Shown piece by piece: positions 1-5,172 of a stretch of DNA of 5,172 bases. The stretch's first letter is position 1. Every line of letters starts with the position of its first letter. The notes under the pieces were generated by a model. It had not been told where the DNA came from. It searched no databases and saw nothing but the letters and a program-made list of their open reading frames with translations. The position numbers were made by a program, and so were the translations under genes. The DNA comes from Candidatus Eiseniibacteriota bacterium (GTDB lineage Bacteria; Eisenbacteria; RBG-16-71-46; JAGVPR01), in the NCBI GenBank assembly GCA_020052115.1, contig JAGVPR010000273.1, positions 1 to 5,172 of the forward strand. The letters are read 5' to 3'.

Positions 1-42
1 CCCGCCGGCATCGCCGCCCGCGCCGTGGCCCGGGTGGATTAG
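1..42 (+). CDS. Possible 3' end of an unidentified upstream gene (partial)
   Basis: Reading frame 1 runs from the left edge through 13 sense codons to a TAG at 40-42, giving PAGIAARAVARVD. Twelve of the 13 codons end in G or C, and second positions are mixed, as in the genuine genes here. If real, this gene ends 58 nt before the msrB start and could be co-transcribed with it. The fragment is too short to identify. Another frame (that of msrB) is also open across this stretch, so this is only a suggestion. Confidence 0.3.
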   Translation, partial: PAGIAARAVARVD

Positions 43-88
43 ACTGGAAGGGAAGGGTAGGCGACCCCGGAGTCCTTTTCAGTTCGCA

Positions 89-95
89 GAGAGGA
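89..95 (+). promoter_or_regulatory. Ribosome binding site for the long (exported) form of MsrB
   Basis: GAGAGGA lies just upstream of the ATG at 101, with GAGG at 91-94 and a 6-nt spacer. The msrB frame is open back to the window edge with no in-frame ATG, GTG or TTG before 101. This site and the hydrophobic N-terminus that follows therefore fix the first start. Confidence 0.6.
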
Positions 96-100
96 ATATC

Positions 101-619
101 ATGAGGACCCTCTGGATCGGTTCCGCGCTCCTTGCCGGCATCGCCGCCATCGCGTTCTTGCGCGCGAGCCCGGCGCCGCGCGAGAGTGCCGGCCCGGCGC
201 GGACGGCATCCCAGGAGACGGACATGACGGAGAAGGAAGCGGCGCTCGGCAAGCTGACCCCCGAAGAGGAGCGGGTCATCGTTTACAAGGGAACCGAGAC
301 GCCGTTCACCGGCAAGTACTACAAGTTCTCGGAAGACGGCACGTACATCTGCAGGCGATGTGGCGCGCCGCTCTACCGGTCCGCCGACAAGTTCGATTCG
401 GGTTGCGGCTGGCCGAGCTTCGACGATGAGATCCCGGGCGCGGTCAAGCGGACCCCCGATGCCGACGGGCGTCGGACGGAGATCACCTGCGCCCGCTGCG
501 GGGCCCATCTCGGCCATGTCTTCGAGGGCGAGGGCTTCACGGGAAAGGACACCCGGCATTGTGTGAACTCGATTTCGCTCGGCTTCACGCCGGAGGCCGC
601 GGAGCCGGACTCGAAGTAG
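101..619 (+). CDS. msrB: Peptide-methionine (R)-S-oxide reductase, MsrB, with N-terminal export/anchor segment
   Basis: MsrB reduces the R epimer of methionine sulfoxide in proteins back to methionine, with electrons usually coming from thioredoxin. The 172-residue product has all the family marks. The zinc site is two CxxC pairs, C84/C87 and C130/C133. The SGCGWPSF loop carries C102, the usual resolving cysteine. HLGHVF holds H136 and H139, and RHCVNSISL holds the catalytic C154 and N156. Residues 1-20 are a short basic start plus a hydrophobic stretch, followed by an Ala/Pro-rich linker to about residue 50. This looks like a signal peptide or membrane anchor, so the catalytic domain would act outside the cytoplasm. 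No lipobox cysteine is present. An internal ATG at 224 with its own Shine-Dalgarno would give a 131-residue form close to ordinary cytosolic MsrB length. The gene is convergent with cysK. Family assignment is very secure; cellular location is inferred. Confidence 0.96.
   Translation: MRTLWIGSALLAGIAAIAFLRASPAPRESAGPARTASQETDMTEKEAALGKLTPEEERVIVYKGTETPFTGKYYKFSEDGTYICRRCGAPLYRSADKFDSGCGWPSFDDEIPGAVKRTPDADGRRTEITCARCGAHLGHVFEGEGFTGKDTRHCVNSISLGFTPEAAEPDSK
213..226 (+). promoter_or_regulatory. Internal Shine-Dalgarno and ATG: possible second start of msrB
   Basis: AGGAG at 213-217 precedes an in-frame ATG at 224-226 (Met42) by 6 nt. This is a better match to the anti-SD than the site of the first start. 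Initiation here would remove the hydrophobic segment and linker and leave the complete catalytic domain, which begins around residue 50. The signal is seen in the sequence; its use is inferred. Confidence 0.4.
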
Positions 620-633
620 CGCCGCGTGCGAAA

Positions 634-661
634 GGGCCGGCGCGCTCGCCCGCGCCGGCTC
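634..661 (+). terminator. Hairpin between convergent msrB and cysK, probable bidirectional terminator
   Basis: GCCGGCGCG (636-644) and CGCGCCGGC (651-659) form a perfect 9-bp G/C stem with a 6-nt loop. A G-T wobble and one more G-C pair extend it at the base (634-635 with 660-661). It fills most of the 44-nt gap between the two stop codons, the usual place for a shared terminator. Neither side has a long T tract: the plus side is followed by TCCCTC and the minus side by CCCTTTCG. It may therefore act weakly, or mainly protect 3' ends. Confidence 0.6.
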
Positions 662-663
662 CC

Positions 664-1635
664 TCAGATGCTCAACCCCGACTCGTCAATGAGCCCTTCC
701 ATCAGCGGGCCTGAGAGGTAGCGCTCGGACGCGTCCGGGAGAACCACAACTATCGTCTTGCCCGCGAATGCCGGATCCTCGGCGATGCGAGCGGCCGCCG
801 CCATCGCCGCGCCGCAGCTGATGCCGGCCGGGATCCCTTCCTCGCGGCAGAGCCGGCGGGCCATCGCGATCGCGTCGCCGGCGTTCACGCGCTCCACGCT
901 GTCCACCACGCTCAGATCCAGCGTGTCCGGGATGAAGCCCGCTCCGATCCCCTGGATCTTGTGCGGGCCCGGTTTCAGCTCCTCGCCTGCGAGCCGCTGC
1001 GTGATCACCGGGCTTTCCTCCGGCTCGACGGCGACGCTCAGAATCGGCTTGCCCTTCGCCTGCTTGATGTACCGCGAAACGCCGGTGATCGTGCCCCCGG
1101 TCCCGACGCCTGAGACCAGCACATCAATGCGGCCTTCGGTGTCGTCCCAGATCTCAGGGCCCGTCGTCTTGAAGTGGATCTCCGGGTTCGCAGGGTTCTT
1201 GAACTGCTGCGGCATGAAGGCCGACGGATCGGATGCCAGCAGCTCGTCCGCCTTCGCAATCGCGCCCTTCATGCCCAGTTCGGCGGGCGTCAACTCAATC
1301 TGTGCGCCCAGGAGGCTCATCAGCTTGCGCCGCTCGAGGCTCATGGAGGCGGGCATCGTGACCGTGAGCTTGTAGCCGCGCGCGGCGGCGACGAAGGCGA
1401 GCGCGATGCCGGTGTTGCCGCTCGTCGGCTCGATGATCCGGCCGCCCGGCTTCAGGCGGCCTTGCTCCTCGGCGCGCCAGATCATGCTGGCGCCGATGCG
1501 GCACTTCACGGAGTACGATGGATTGCGGCCCTCGATCTTGGCCAGCACGGTGGCCCGGCTGCCGGCGCAGATCCGGCCGATTCTCACCAGCGGGGTCCGA
1601 CCGATGGTGAGCGAGTTGTCGGTTGCGATGGGCAT
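664..1635 (-). CDS. cysK: Cysteine synthase A (O-acetylserine sulfhydrylase)
   Basis: CysK is a cytoplasmic PLP enzyme that makes L-cysteine from O-acetyl-L-serine and sulfide, the last step of sulfur assimilation. The 323-residue product is full length for the family. The PLP lysine is K44 in SVKCRIGASMIW, which has the Cys-Arg form seen in enterobacterial CysK rather than the SVKDR form common in related enzymes. TSGNTG (71-76) is the substrate loop, and PQQFKNPANPEIH lies at 142-154. GTGGT (178-182) is the PLP phosphate cradle, and S273 in GISCGAA should contact the PLP ring nitrogen. There is no C-terminal CBS domain, so it is not a cystathionine beta-synthase. AAGGAGG 7 nt upstream supports the ATG. 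It lies 109 nt downstream of the MFS gene on the same strand and could be read from it. No cysE, cysB or other cys gene is visible nearby. Confidence 0.96.
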   Translation of the reverse strand: MPIATDNSLTIGRTPLVRIGRICAGSRATVLAKIEGRNPSYSVKCRIGASMIWRAEEQGRLKPGGRIIEPTSGNTGIALAFVAAARGYKLTVTMPASMSLERRKLMSLLGAQIELTPAELGMKGAIAKADELLASDPSAFMPQQFKNPANPEIHFKTTGPEIWDDTEGRIDVLVSGVGTGGTITGVSRYIKQAKGKPILSVAVEPEESPVITQRLAGEELKPGPHKIQGIGAGFIPDTLDLSVVDSVERVNAGDAIAMARRLCREEGIPAGISCGAAMAAAARIAEDPAFAGKTIVVVLPDASERYLSGPLMEGLIDESGLSI

Positions 1636-1642
1636 TTCCTGT

Positions 1643-1649
1643 CCTCCTT
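1643..1649 (-). promoter_or_regulatory. Strong ribosome binding site for cysK
   Basis: On the minus strand AAGGAGG lies 7 nt before the ATG of cysK. This is a near-perfect anti-SD match, which fixes the start and suggests efficient translation. No clear promoter could be picked out in the remaining bases of the 109-nt gap up to the MFS stop codon. Confidence 0.8.
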
Positions 1650-1744
1650 CGGTTGTCAGGGCGGTGACGACCCCTTGAGCGTACCCGATTCCGGGCTCGC
1701 GCGAGGCCGCGTTGATCGGCGCCGCTGCGATCGTTACGCGCGGG

Positions 1745-2977
1745 TCAAGCCGGAGGCCCGGCGCTCCCGAACGGGACCTGAGCCCGCTTTCTCGGAAGGG
1801 CCGCCAGGACGCCGAGGAAGACGACGAGGCCCGCCACGCCCAGGAGGGCCTCGACGCGCAGCATCCCCGCCGGGCCCCAGCGGGTGTGCGCCCAGCCGTC
1901 TATGCGGGTCATGTAGTAGATCGGCATGTTCGATAGCGAGGCGAAGACGTTGTACTTCGTCGCGGCCGCGCCGAGCCCCATGGCCTCGAGAGTGAACGCG
2001 GTGAATCCCGCGTAGGTGAGGCCGGTGACCAGCGCATAGAGCGACGTGAAGACGATGTACGACGACTCGGTGCGCGGCGCCGCGGCCATCGCGACAGCGC
2101 ACAGCGCCTGCAGCACGCCGTAGATCGCATAGGCCGCCTTCCGGTTCATCCGGTCGCAGATCCATCCGCCGATCAGGCAGCCCACCGCCATGATGATCCC
2201 GCCGAGCACGCCCGTCACGACCGCGACCGTGTTCGCGGAGGCGCTCCAGTCGCCGGCGACCGCGGACCAGAGATTCGAGGCCGCCCCTGAGCCGATCGGG
2301 AGGATGCACAGGAAGAGCGCTACGGCGCCCTTTCGTGATCGCGCGACGCTCCAGAGATCGCCCCCCACGTTGAGAAGGCTCCTCCCGAGGCTGCCATGAC
2401 GGAACGCAACGCGCGGCTCCGGCACGAAGAGCAATGCGAGGCCGCACAGGAGGCACGCGCCGGCCAGGATCGCGCCGGCCATCCACGGTGCGGGAAGCTG
2501 GCGCGCCAACAAGAGACCGAGCCCGCCTCCCAGCCCTCCGCCGCCGAGATTCCCTGCCTGGAACCAGCCGCCCGCGCGGCCTTTCTGGTGCTCCGGGGTG
2601 CTGTAGGCCATCAGGCTCTCGACCGACATCCCGAGGAATGTGACCGCGACGTTCGATGCGAGGACGATGAACGAGAGGATCGGCAGGCTGGATGCCTGTG
2701 CGGGCAGGGCACCGGTCGCGAAGATCCCAACCGCGCTCACAGCGGAAGAGAGGAGATACCATTTCCTCCGGCTCAATGTCGTATCCGCGATCGGCGCCCA
2801 TGCGAACTTCCATGTGTGGGGGAGGAGCCCGAGCGCGACCAGCGCGGCGATCCGATCCACCGAAATGCCGCCTTGGGCGAGCAGGTAGGCCACCGAGACG
2901 GCGAGGAAGCCGGACATCGCCCCGAACGGGATGATGAGGAACATGAAGACGCTCGGGTGCGGGGGCCCGCTTCTCAT
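1745..2977 (-). CDS. MFS permease, PAT/AmpG-like type, substrate unknown
   Basis: This is an inner-membrane transporter of about 410 residues with 11-12 hydrophobic segments in two halves: near residues 9-33, 41-63, 73-92, 98-123, 141-158 and 164-185, then 217-240, 250-274, 281-300, 307-330 and 371-394. The 2-3 loop reads WKFAWAPIADTTLSRRKWY, resembling the WKF-WAP-D motif of the PAT (peptide/acetyl-CoA/drug, AmpG-like) branch. The 8-9 loop, GGWICDRMNRKAAY, is the MFS motif A. A conserved-looking C-terminal block (TKYNVFASLSNMPIYYMT, then a DGWAHTRWG stretch) precedes the last helix. Segment 5 is very glycine-rich (142-157). The ATG at 2977 was chosen over an in-frame TTG at 3040: the added 21 residues are basic and non-conserved in look, and would cover the promoter of the divergent gene. 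No Shine-Dalgarno precedes 2977. Substrates cannot be read from sequence; muropeptide (AmpG), siderophore or acetyl-CoA-type roles are only family possibilities. Confidence 0.85.
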   Translation of the reverse strand: MRSGPPHPSVFMFLIIPFGAMSGFLAVSVAYLLAQGGISVDRIAALVALGLLPHTWKFAWAPIADTTLSRRKWYLLSSAVSAVGIFATGALPAQASSLPILSFIVLASNVAVTFLGMSVESLMAYSTPEHQKGRAGGWFQAGNLGGGGLGGGLGLLLARQLPAPWMAGAILAGACLLCGLALLFVPEPRVAFRHGSLGRSLLNVGGDLWSVARSRKGAVALFLCILPIGSGAASNLWSAVAGDWSASANTVAVVTGVLGGIIMAVGCLIGGWICDRMNRKAAYAIYGVLQALCAVAMAAAPRTESSYIVFTSLYALVTGLTYAGFTAFTLEAMGLGAAATKYNVFASLSNMPIYYMTRIDGWAHTRWGPAGMLRVEALLGVAGLVVFLGVLAALPRKRAQVPFGSAGPPA

Positions 2978-2985
2978 GGGTGCGC

Positions 2986-2991
2986 ATCGTA
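2986..2991 (-). promoter_or_regulatory. Candidate -10 element directly upstream of the MFS gene (leaderless start?)
   Basis: On the minus strand TACGAT matches TATAAT at four of six positions, including the first two and last two. It ends 8 nt before the ATG at 2977. Transcription would then begin at or within a base or two of the start codon, giving a leaderless mRNA, consistent with the missing Shine-Dalgarno. No good -35 box is seen at 16-18 nt upstream, so the call is tentative. Confidence 0.35.
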
Positions 2992-3021
2992 GCAGGTGAG
3001 CGGCGCGGGAGCGACCCTTGG

Positions 3022-3050
3022 TTGACCGGCGAGCGCCCAAGACCTAGAAT
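3022..3050 (+). promoter_or_regulatory. Sigma-70-type promoter of the OmpA-domain gene
   Basis: TTGACC (3022-3027) and TAGAAT (3045-3050) are separated by exactly 17 nt. Each box matches the housekeeping consensus at five of six positions, which is striking in such GC-rich DNA. The expected transcript start is near 3056-3058, leaving a leader of about 55 nt before the ATG at 3111. The promoter lies in the divergent gap, where one is required. Confidence 0.75.
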
Positions 3051-3100
3051 CGCCCAGAAGCGTCTCGCGCCCCGGCTCGCTCTCAGGGATTCCTTCGCAG

Positions 3101-3105
3101 GGAGG
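3101..3105 (+). promoter_or_regulatory. Ribosome binding site of the OmpA-domain gene
   Basis: GGAGG lies 5 nt before the ATG at 3111. Together with the signal peptide that follows immediately, it settles the start codon. Confidence 0.75.
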
Positions 3106-3110
3106 TCGTC

Positions 3111-4334
3111 ATGCTGTCCGCCATCCGGGTGTGGGTTTTCTCGCTGGCTCTCGTTTTCTTGGTGGGCGCGGCCGGTCCCGCTTCCGCCCAATTCGGCGGC
3201 CTCAAGGACAAGCTCAAGGACAAGGCGAAGGAGAAGGCGACCAAGTCGGCCGAACAGGCCGTCAAGGGCGACAGCGCGAAGTCGGGCGACGAGCAGCAGG
3301 CCGGTGAATCGACCGAGTCGGAGCCTGCAGAGGGGCAGACGCCTGCGGCATCCGGCGGGACGGCGCGGGCGGCGGACATGGCGCTCTACACGAAGTACGA
3401 CTTCATCCCCGGCGACAAGGTGATCTTCTACGATGATCTTTCTCAGGAGGAGATGGGGGAGTTTCCGTCGCGGTGGAACCTGGACGCGGGCGTCTTCGAG
3501 ATCGCTAAGCAGGGCGACAGGAAGTGGATCATGTGCACCGACAAGGGGATAATCTATCCCAAGATTCAGCCCTCGCCGCTCCCACCGAAGTACACGTTTG
3601 AATTGGAGTTCTACGCGAAGGGGCCTGTCTTCAAGGGGCACTGGCTGCACATCCGATGGTTCGACGCGGCGAACAAGGAGATCGGACGTTTTCGCATGGA
3701 GGACGGTAATGGTACGTACGTGAGCGTCCTTGGGAAGGAACTCGCTTCGAAGGTTTTGCCAGCGAAACTGTCCGCTGGAATCCACACGATGCGGATCATG
3801 GCCACCAAGAGCACCCTGAAATGCTACATCGACAGCGAGCGAGTGGCCAACGTGCCTGCGGTGGAAGGCTTCCAGCCGGTCGGCCTCCGCATCTACATGG
3901 ATCCGTGGAAGGACGAGCCTGATAATCCGTTCCTGATCGGAACACTCCGGTACGCGGAGGGCGGAAAGACCCTCAAGGAGCAGCTCGACGAAGCGGGGCG
4001 CATCGTCACGCACGGCATCCTGTTCGACTCCGGCTCGGACAAGATCAAGGCCGAGTCGTACAAGACCCTGGCCGAAATCGGCGGACTCCTCACCGAGAGT
4101 CCGAGCCTGCGGGTTTCCATCGAGGGGCACACCGACAGCGACGGCGCCGACGCCGCCAACGTCACGCTGTCGCAGAATCGGGCCGACTCAGTGAAGACCT
4201 ATCTGGTGGAGAACTACAAGGTGGACGGCAACCGTCTTGAGGCCAAGGGGTGGGGTGAGGCGAAGCCGATCGACGCCAATGCCAGCCCCGAGGGAAAGGC
4301 GAACAACCGGCGTGTGGAGTTGGTGAAGCTGTAG
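3111..4334 (+). CDS. Secreted OmpA-family protein with a ConA/LamG-like middle domain
   Basis: The 407-residue product has a signal peptide with a hydrophobic core near residues 8-22 and a likely cut at ASA|Q (26/27). There is no lipobox cysteine and no beta-barrel region, so it is probably periplasmic. Residues 31-52 are a Lys-rich amphipathic stretch built on repeated L/A-K-D/E-K units. A Glu/Ser/Gly-rich linker runs to about 88. Residues 100-282 look like a beta-sandwich of the concanavalin/LamG or DUF1080 kind, with alternating strands, KYTFELEFYAKG, HTMRIMATKSTLKCYIDSERV and GLRIYMDP; this is a fold guess. It holds the only two cysteines, C142 and C238, which could form a disulfide. Residues 300-407 are the OmpA C-terminal domain. 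IEGHTDSDG has D342, and LSQNRADS has R357 at the same 15-residue spacing as the E. coli OmpA pair that binds diaminopimelate; NRRVEL closes the domain. The likely role is peptidoglycan-bound envelope protein, possibly glycan-binding. It has its own promoter. Confidence 0.88.
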   Translation: MLSAIRVWVFSLALVFLVGAAGPASAQFGGLKDKLKDKAKEKATKSAEQAVKGDSAKSGDEQQAGESTESEPAEGQTPAASGGTARAADMALYTKYDFIPGDKVIFYDDLSQEEMGEFPSRWNLDAGVFEIAKQGDRKWIMCTDKGIIYPKIQPSPLPPKYTFELEFYAKGPVFKGHWLHIRWFDAANKEIGRFRMEDGNGTYVSVLGKELASKVLPAKLSAGIHTMRIMATKSTLKCYIDSERVANVPAVEGFQPVGLRIYMDPWKDEPDNPFLIGTLRYAEGGKTLKEQLDEAGRIVTHGILFDSGSDKIKAESYKTLAEIGGLLTESPSLRVSIEGHTDSDGADAANVTLSQNRADSVKTYLVENYKVDGNRLEAKGWGEAKPIDANASPEGKANNRRVELVKL

Positions 4335-4385
4335 CCGCCCGAGAGCTAATGGCGAGGAGATCGGCTGCGGCTTGGGGCTAAGGTA

Positions 4386-4402
4386 GCGCGGTCCGAGCGC
4401 GC
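4386..4402 (+). terminator. Weak hairpin between the OmpA-domain gene and the ABC ATPase gene
   Basis: GCGCG (4386-4390) can pair with CGCGC (4398-4402) across a 7-nt loop, in the 75-nt gap between two convergent stop codons. On the plus strand CGTTCCTT follows, a broken T-rich stretch. The stem is only five pairs, so position is the main argument. Confidence 0.25.
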
Positions 4403-4409
4403 CGTTCCT

Positions 4410-5172
4410 TCACGGGTAGACCTCGATCGCCGTCGCCTTCACCGAGGTCCAGAGCGAGCGACCCGGCGCCGCCTGGAGAGCCGATGCCGCCTCGCGCGAC
4501 ACGTCCGCGGCGACGGTGACGCCGACATCCATCAGGACCCGCAGGCGGTCGGCCATCGGCAGCACTTCGATCACGCGTCCAAGAAACGTATTCTGCGCCG
4601 AGCTGACCGGCCGATCCGCCGCGAGAGTCACGGCCGAGGGCGGGAACGCCACCAGCGCCGACCCCTCGATCCCGTGGGTCAGAACATGGAAGACGACGCG
4701 GCCCGTGCGCGCCTCCCTCAGCTGTTCACCCGGTCCCACTTGCACGCGGTAGAGGTTGAGCCCGACGAGTTCGGCCACGAAGGGCGTCCGCGGTCTCGCC
4801 AGAAGGTCGTCCCTCGTTCCGGCCTGCGTGACGAGCCCGTCCTCGATGACCAGGATTCTGTCCGCCAGCGCCAGCGCATCCGCCGCATCGTGCGTCACGA
4901 AGATCGCCGGGAGGCCGACATCTCCGAGGAATGCGCGCAGCTCGCCCCGCACCGCCGCGCGCGTGGTGACATCCAGGGAGCCGAAGGGCTCGTCGAGAAG
5001 AAGGGCTCGCGCGCCTGAAGCGAGCGCGCGGGCGAGAGCCACCCGCTGCTTCTGACCACCCGAGAGCTGGCTGGGGAAGAAGTCCATGCGCTCGGCGAGG
5101 CCCACCTTGGTGAGCAGCGCCTGCGCCTTGCGGACCGCTTCGGCCTTCTTCTCGCGCTTCACCAGGATGGGA
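4410..5172 (-). CDS. ABC transporter ATP-binding subunit, ModC-like (molybdate/tungstate or related oxyanion), 5' part missing
   Basis: The frame is open to the right edge: reading back from a GTG codon at 5160-5162 come codons for Leu, Ile and Pro with no stop, so the GTG is very likely an internal Val. Counting it as residue 1, LSGGQKQR (33-40) is the ABC signature, ALLLDEPFGSLD (53-64) contains Walker B with catalytic E58 and the D-loop, and IFVTHD (87-92) gives the switch histidine H91. The Walker A and Q-loop would lie beyond the window. After the NBD, about residues 165-250 form a TOBE-type small-molecule-binding domain ending LWTSVKATAIEVYP. The order NBD then a single TOBE, and the VAELVGLN join, fit the ModC/WtpC group of oxyanion importers better than amino-acid or lipid exporters. 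Sulfate (CysA), iron (FbpC) or polyamine (PotA) remain possible. The ATPase sits on the cytoplasmic face with a permease and binding protein expected upstream, outside the window. Confidence 0.9.
   Translation of the reverse strand, partial: PILVKREKKAEAVRKAQALLTKVGLAERMDFFPSQLSGGQKQRVALARALASGARALLLDEPFGSLDVTTRAAVRGELRAFLGDVGLPAIFVTHDAADALALADRILVIEDGLVTQAGTRDDLLARPRTPFVAELVGLNLYRVQVGPGEQLREARTGRVVFHVLTHGIEGSALVAFPPSAVTLAADRPVSSAQNTFLGRVIEVLPMADRLRVLMDVGVTVAADVSREAASALQAAPGRSLWTSVKATAIEVYP

Noticed and set aside
1749..1762. GCCGG-AGGC-CCGGC hairpin at the MFS stop codon
   Set aside because: Only five pairs, mostly inside the coding sequence and with no T tract on the minus strand; common by chance at this GC content.
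1174..1995. A 273-codon plus-strand frame across cysK and the MFS 3' end
   Set aside because: Low-complexity Arg/Ala/Pro composition, fully antisense to cysK, with no motif; a shadow frame.
2396..2992. A 198-codon plus-strand frame within the MFS gene
   Set aside because: Antisense to clear membrane segments and rich in charged residues from GC-biased antisense codons; no RBS or domain.
2978..3040. N-terminal extension of the MFS gene to a TTG at 3040
   Set aside because: It adds a basic, non-hydrophobic tail, has no SD and would overlap the divergent promoter.
1734..4130. A 798-codon open frame on the minus strand spanning the MFS gene and most of the OmpA-domain gene
   Set aside because: Its product is Arg/Pro/Gly-rich with no recognisable domain. 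It overlaps two well-supported genes in other frames or on the other strand, as expected of stop-poor GC-rich DNA.
4419..4449. Inverted repeat GACCTCG/CGAGGTC with a 17-nt loop
   Set aside because: It lies inside the conserved end of the TOBE domain (SVKATAIEVYP), so codon constraint and chance explain it.
5160..5162. GTG as the start codon of the ABC ATPase gene
   Set aside because: The frame stays open beyond it, and a start here would lack Walker A and the Q-loop; the gene is cut by the window edge.

Overview
The window is 5.2 kb of high-GC, gene-dense bacterial chromosome. It holds four complete protein genes, one gene cut by the right edge, and possibly the last codons of another gene at the left edge. 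There are no tRNAs, rRNAs, CRISPR arrays, insertion sequences or phage genes. The OmpA-type peptidoglycan-binding domain, a classic signal peptide and strong third-position G/C bias point to a Gram-negative-type (diderm), free-living, high-GC bacterium. The phylum cannot be fixed from this sequence. A deep-branching diderm lineage or a metagenome-assembled genome is possible, but that is inference.

Layout, left to right. Positions 1-42 look like the 3' end of an unidentified plus-strand gene. Positions 101-619 (+) encode an MsrB methionine-R-sulfoxide reductase with an N-terminal hydrophobic export or anchor segment. It has a second well-placed Shine-Dalgarno/ATG that could give a cytosolic form. 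A perfect 9-bp hairpin (636-659) sits in the 44-nt gap between msrB and the convergent cysK (664-1635, -), an O-acetylserine sulfhydrylase. Upstream of cysK on the same strand is an MFS permease of the PAT/AmpG-like type (1745-2977, -). A 133-bp divergent control region (2978-3110) separates it from a secreted protein with an OmpA C-terminal domain (3111-4334, +). That region carries a near-consensus sigma-70 promoter for the OmpA gene and a -10-like element placed for a leaderless start of the permease. The last gene (4410 to beyond 5172, -) is the C-terminal part of a ModC-like ABC transporter ATPase with a TOBE domain.

How the genes work together: msrB (repair of oxidised methionine) and cysK (cysteine synthesis) share a loose sulfur theme, and the ABC ATPase belongs to the oxyanion-importer group. 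The genes are convergent or divergent rather than one operon, so no shared pathway can be claimed. Only the permease and cysK (109-nt gap, same strand) could be co-transcribed. I found no convincing new multi-gene system. The points most worth following are the possible dual start of msrB, the combination of a ConA/LamG-like fold with an OmpA domain, and the contrasting start signals of the divergent gene pair.
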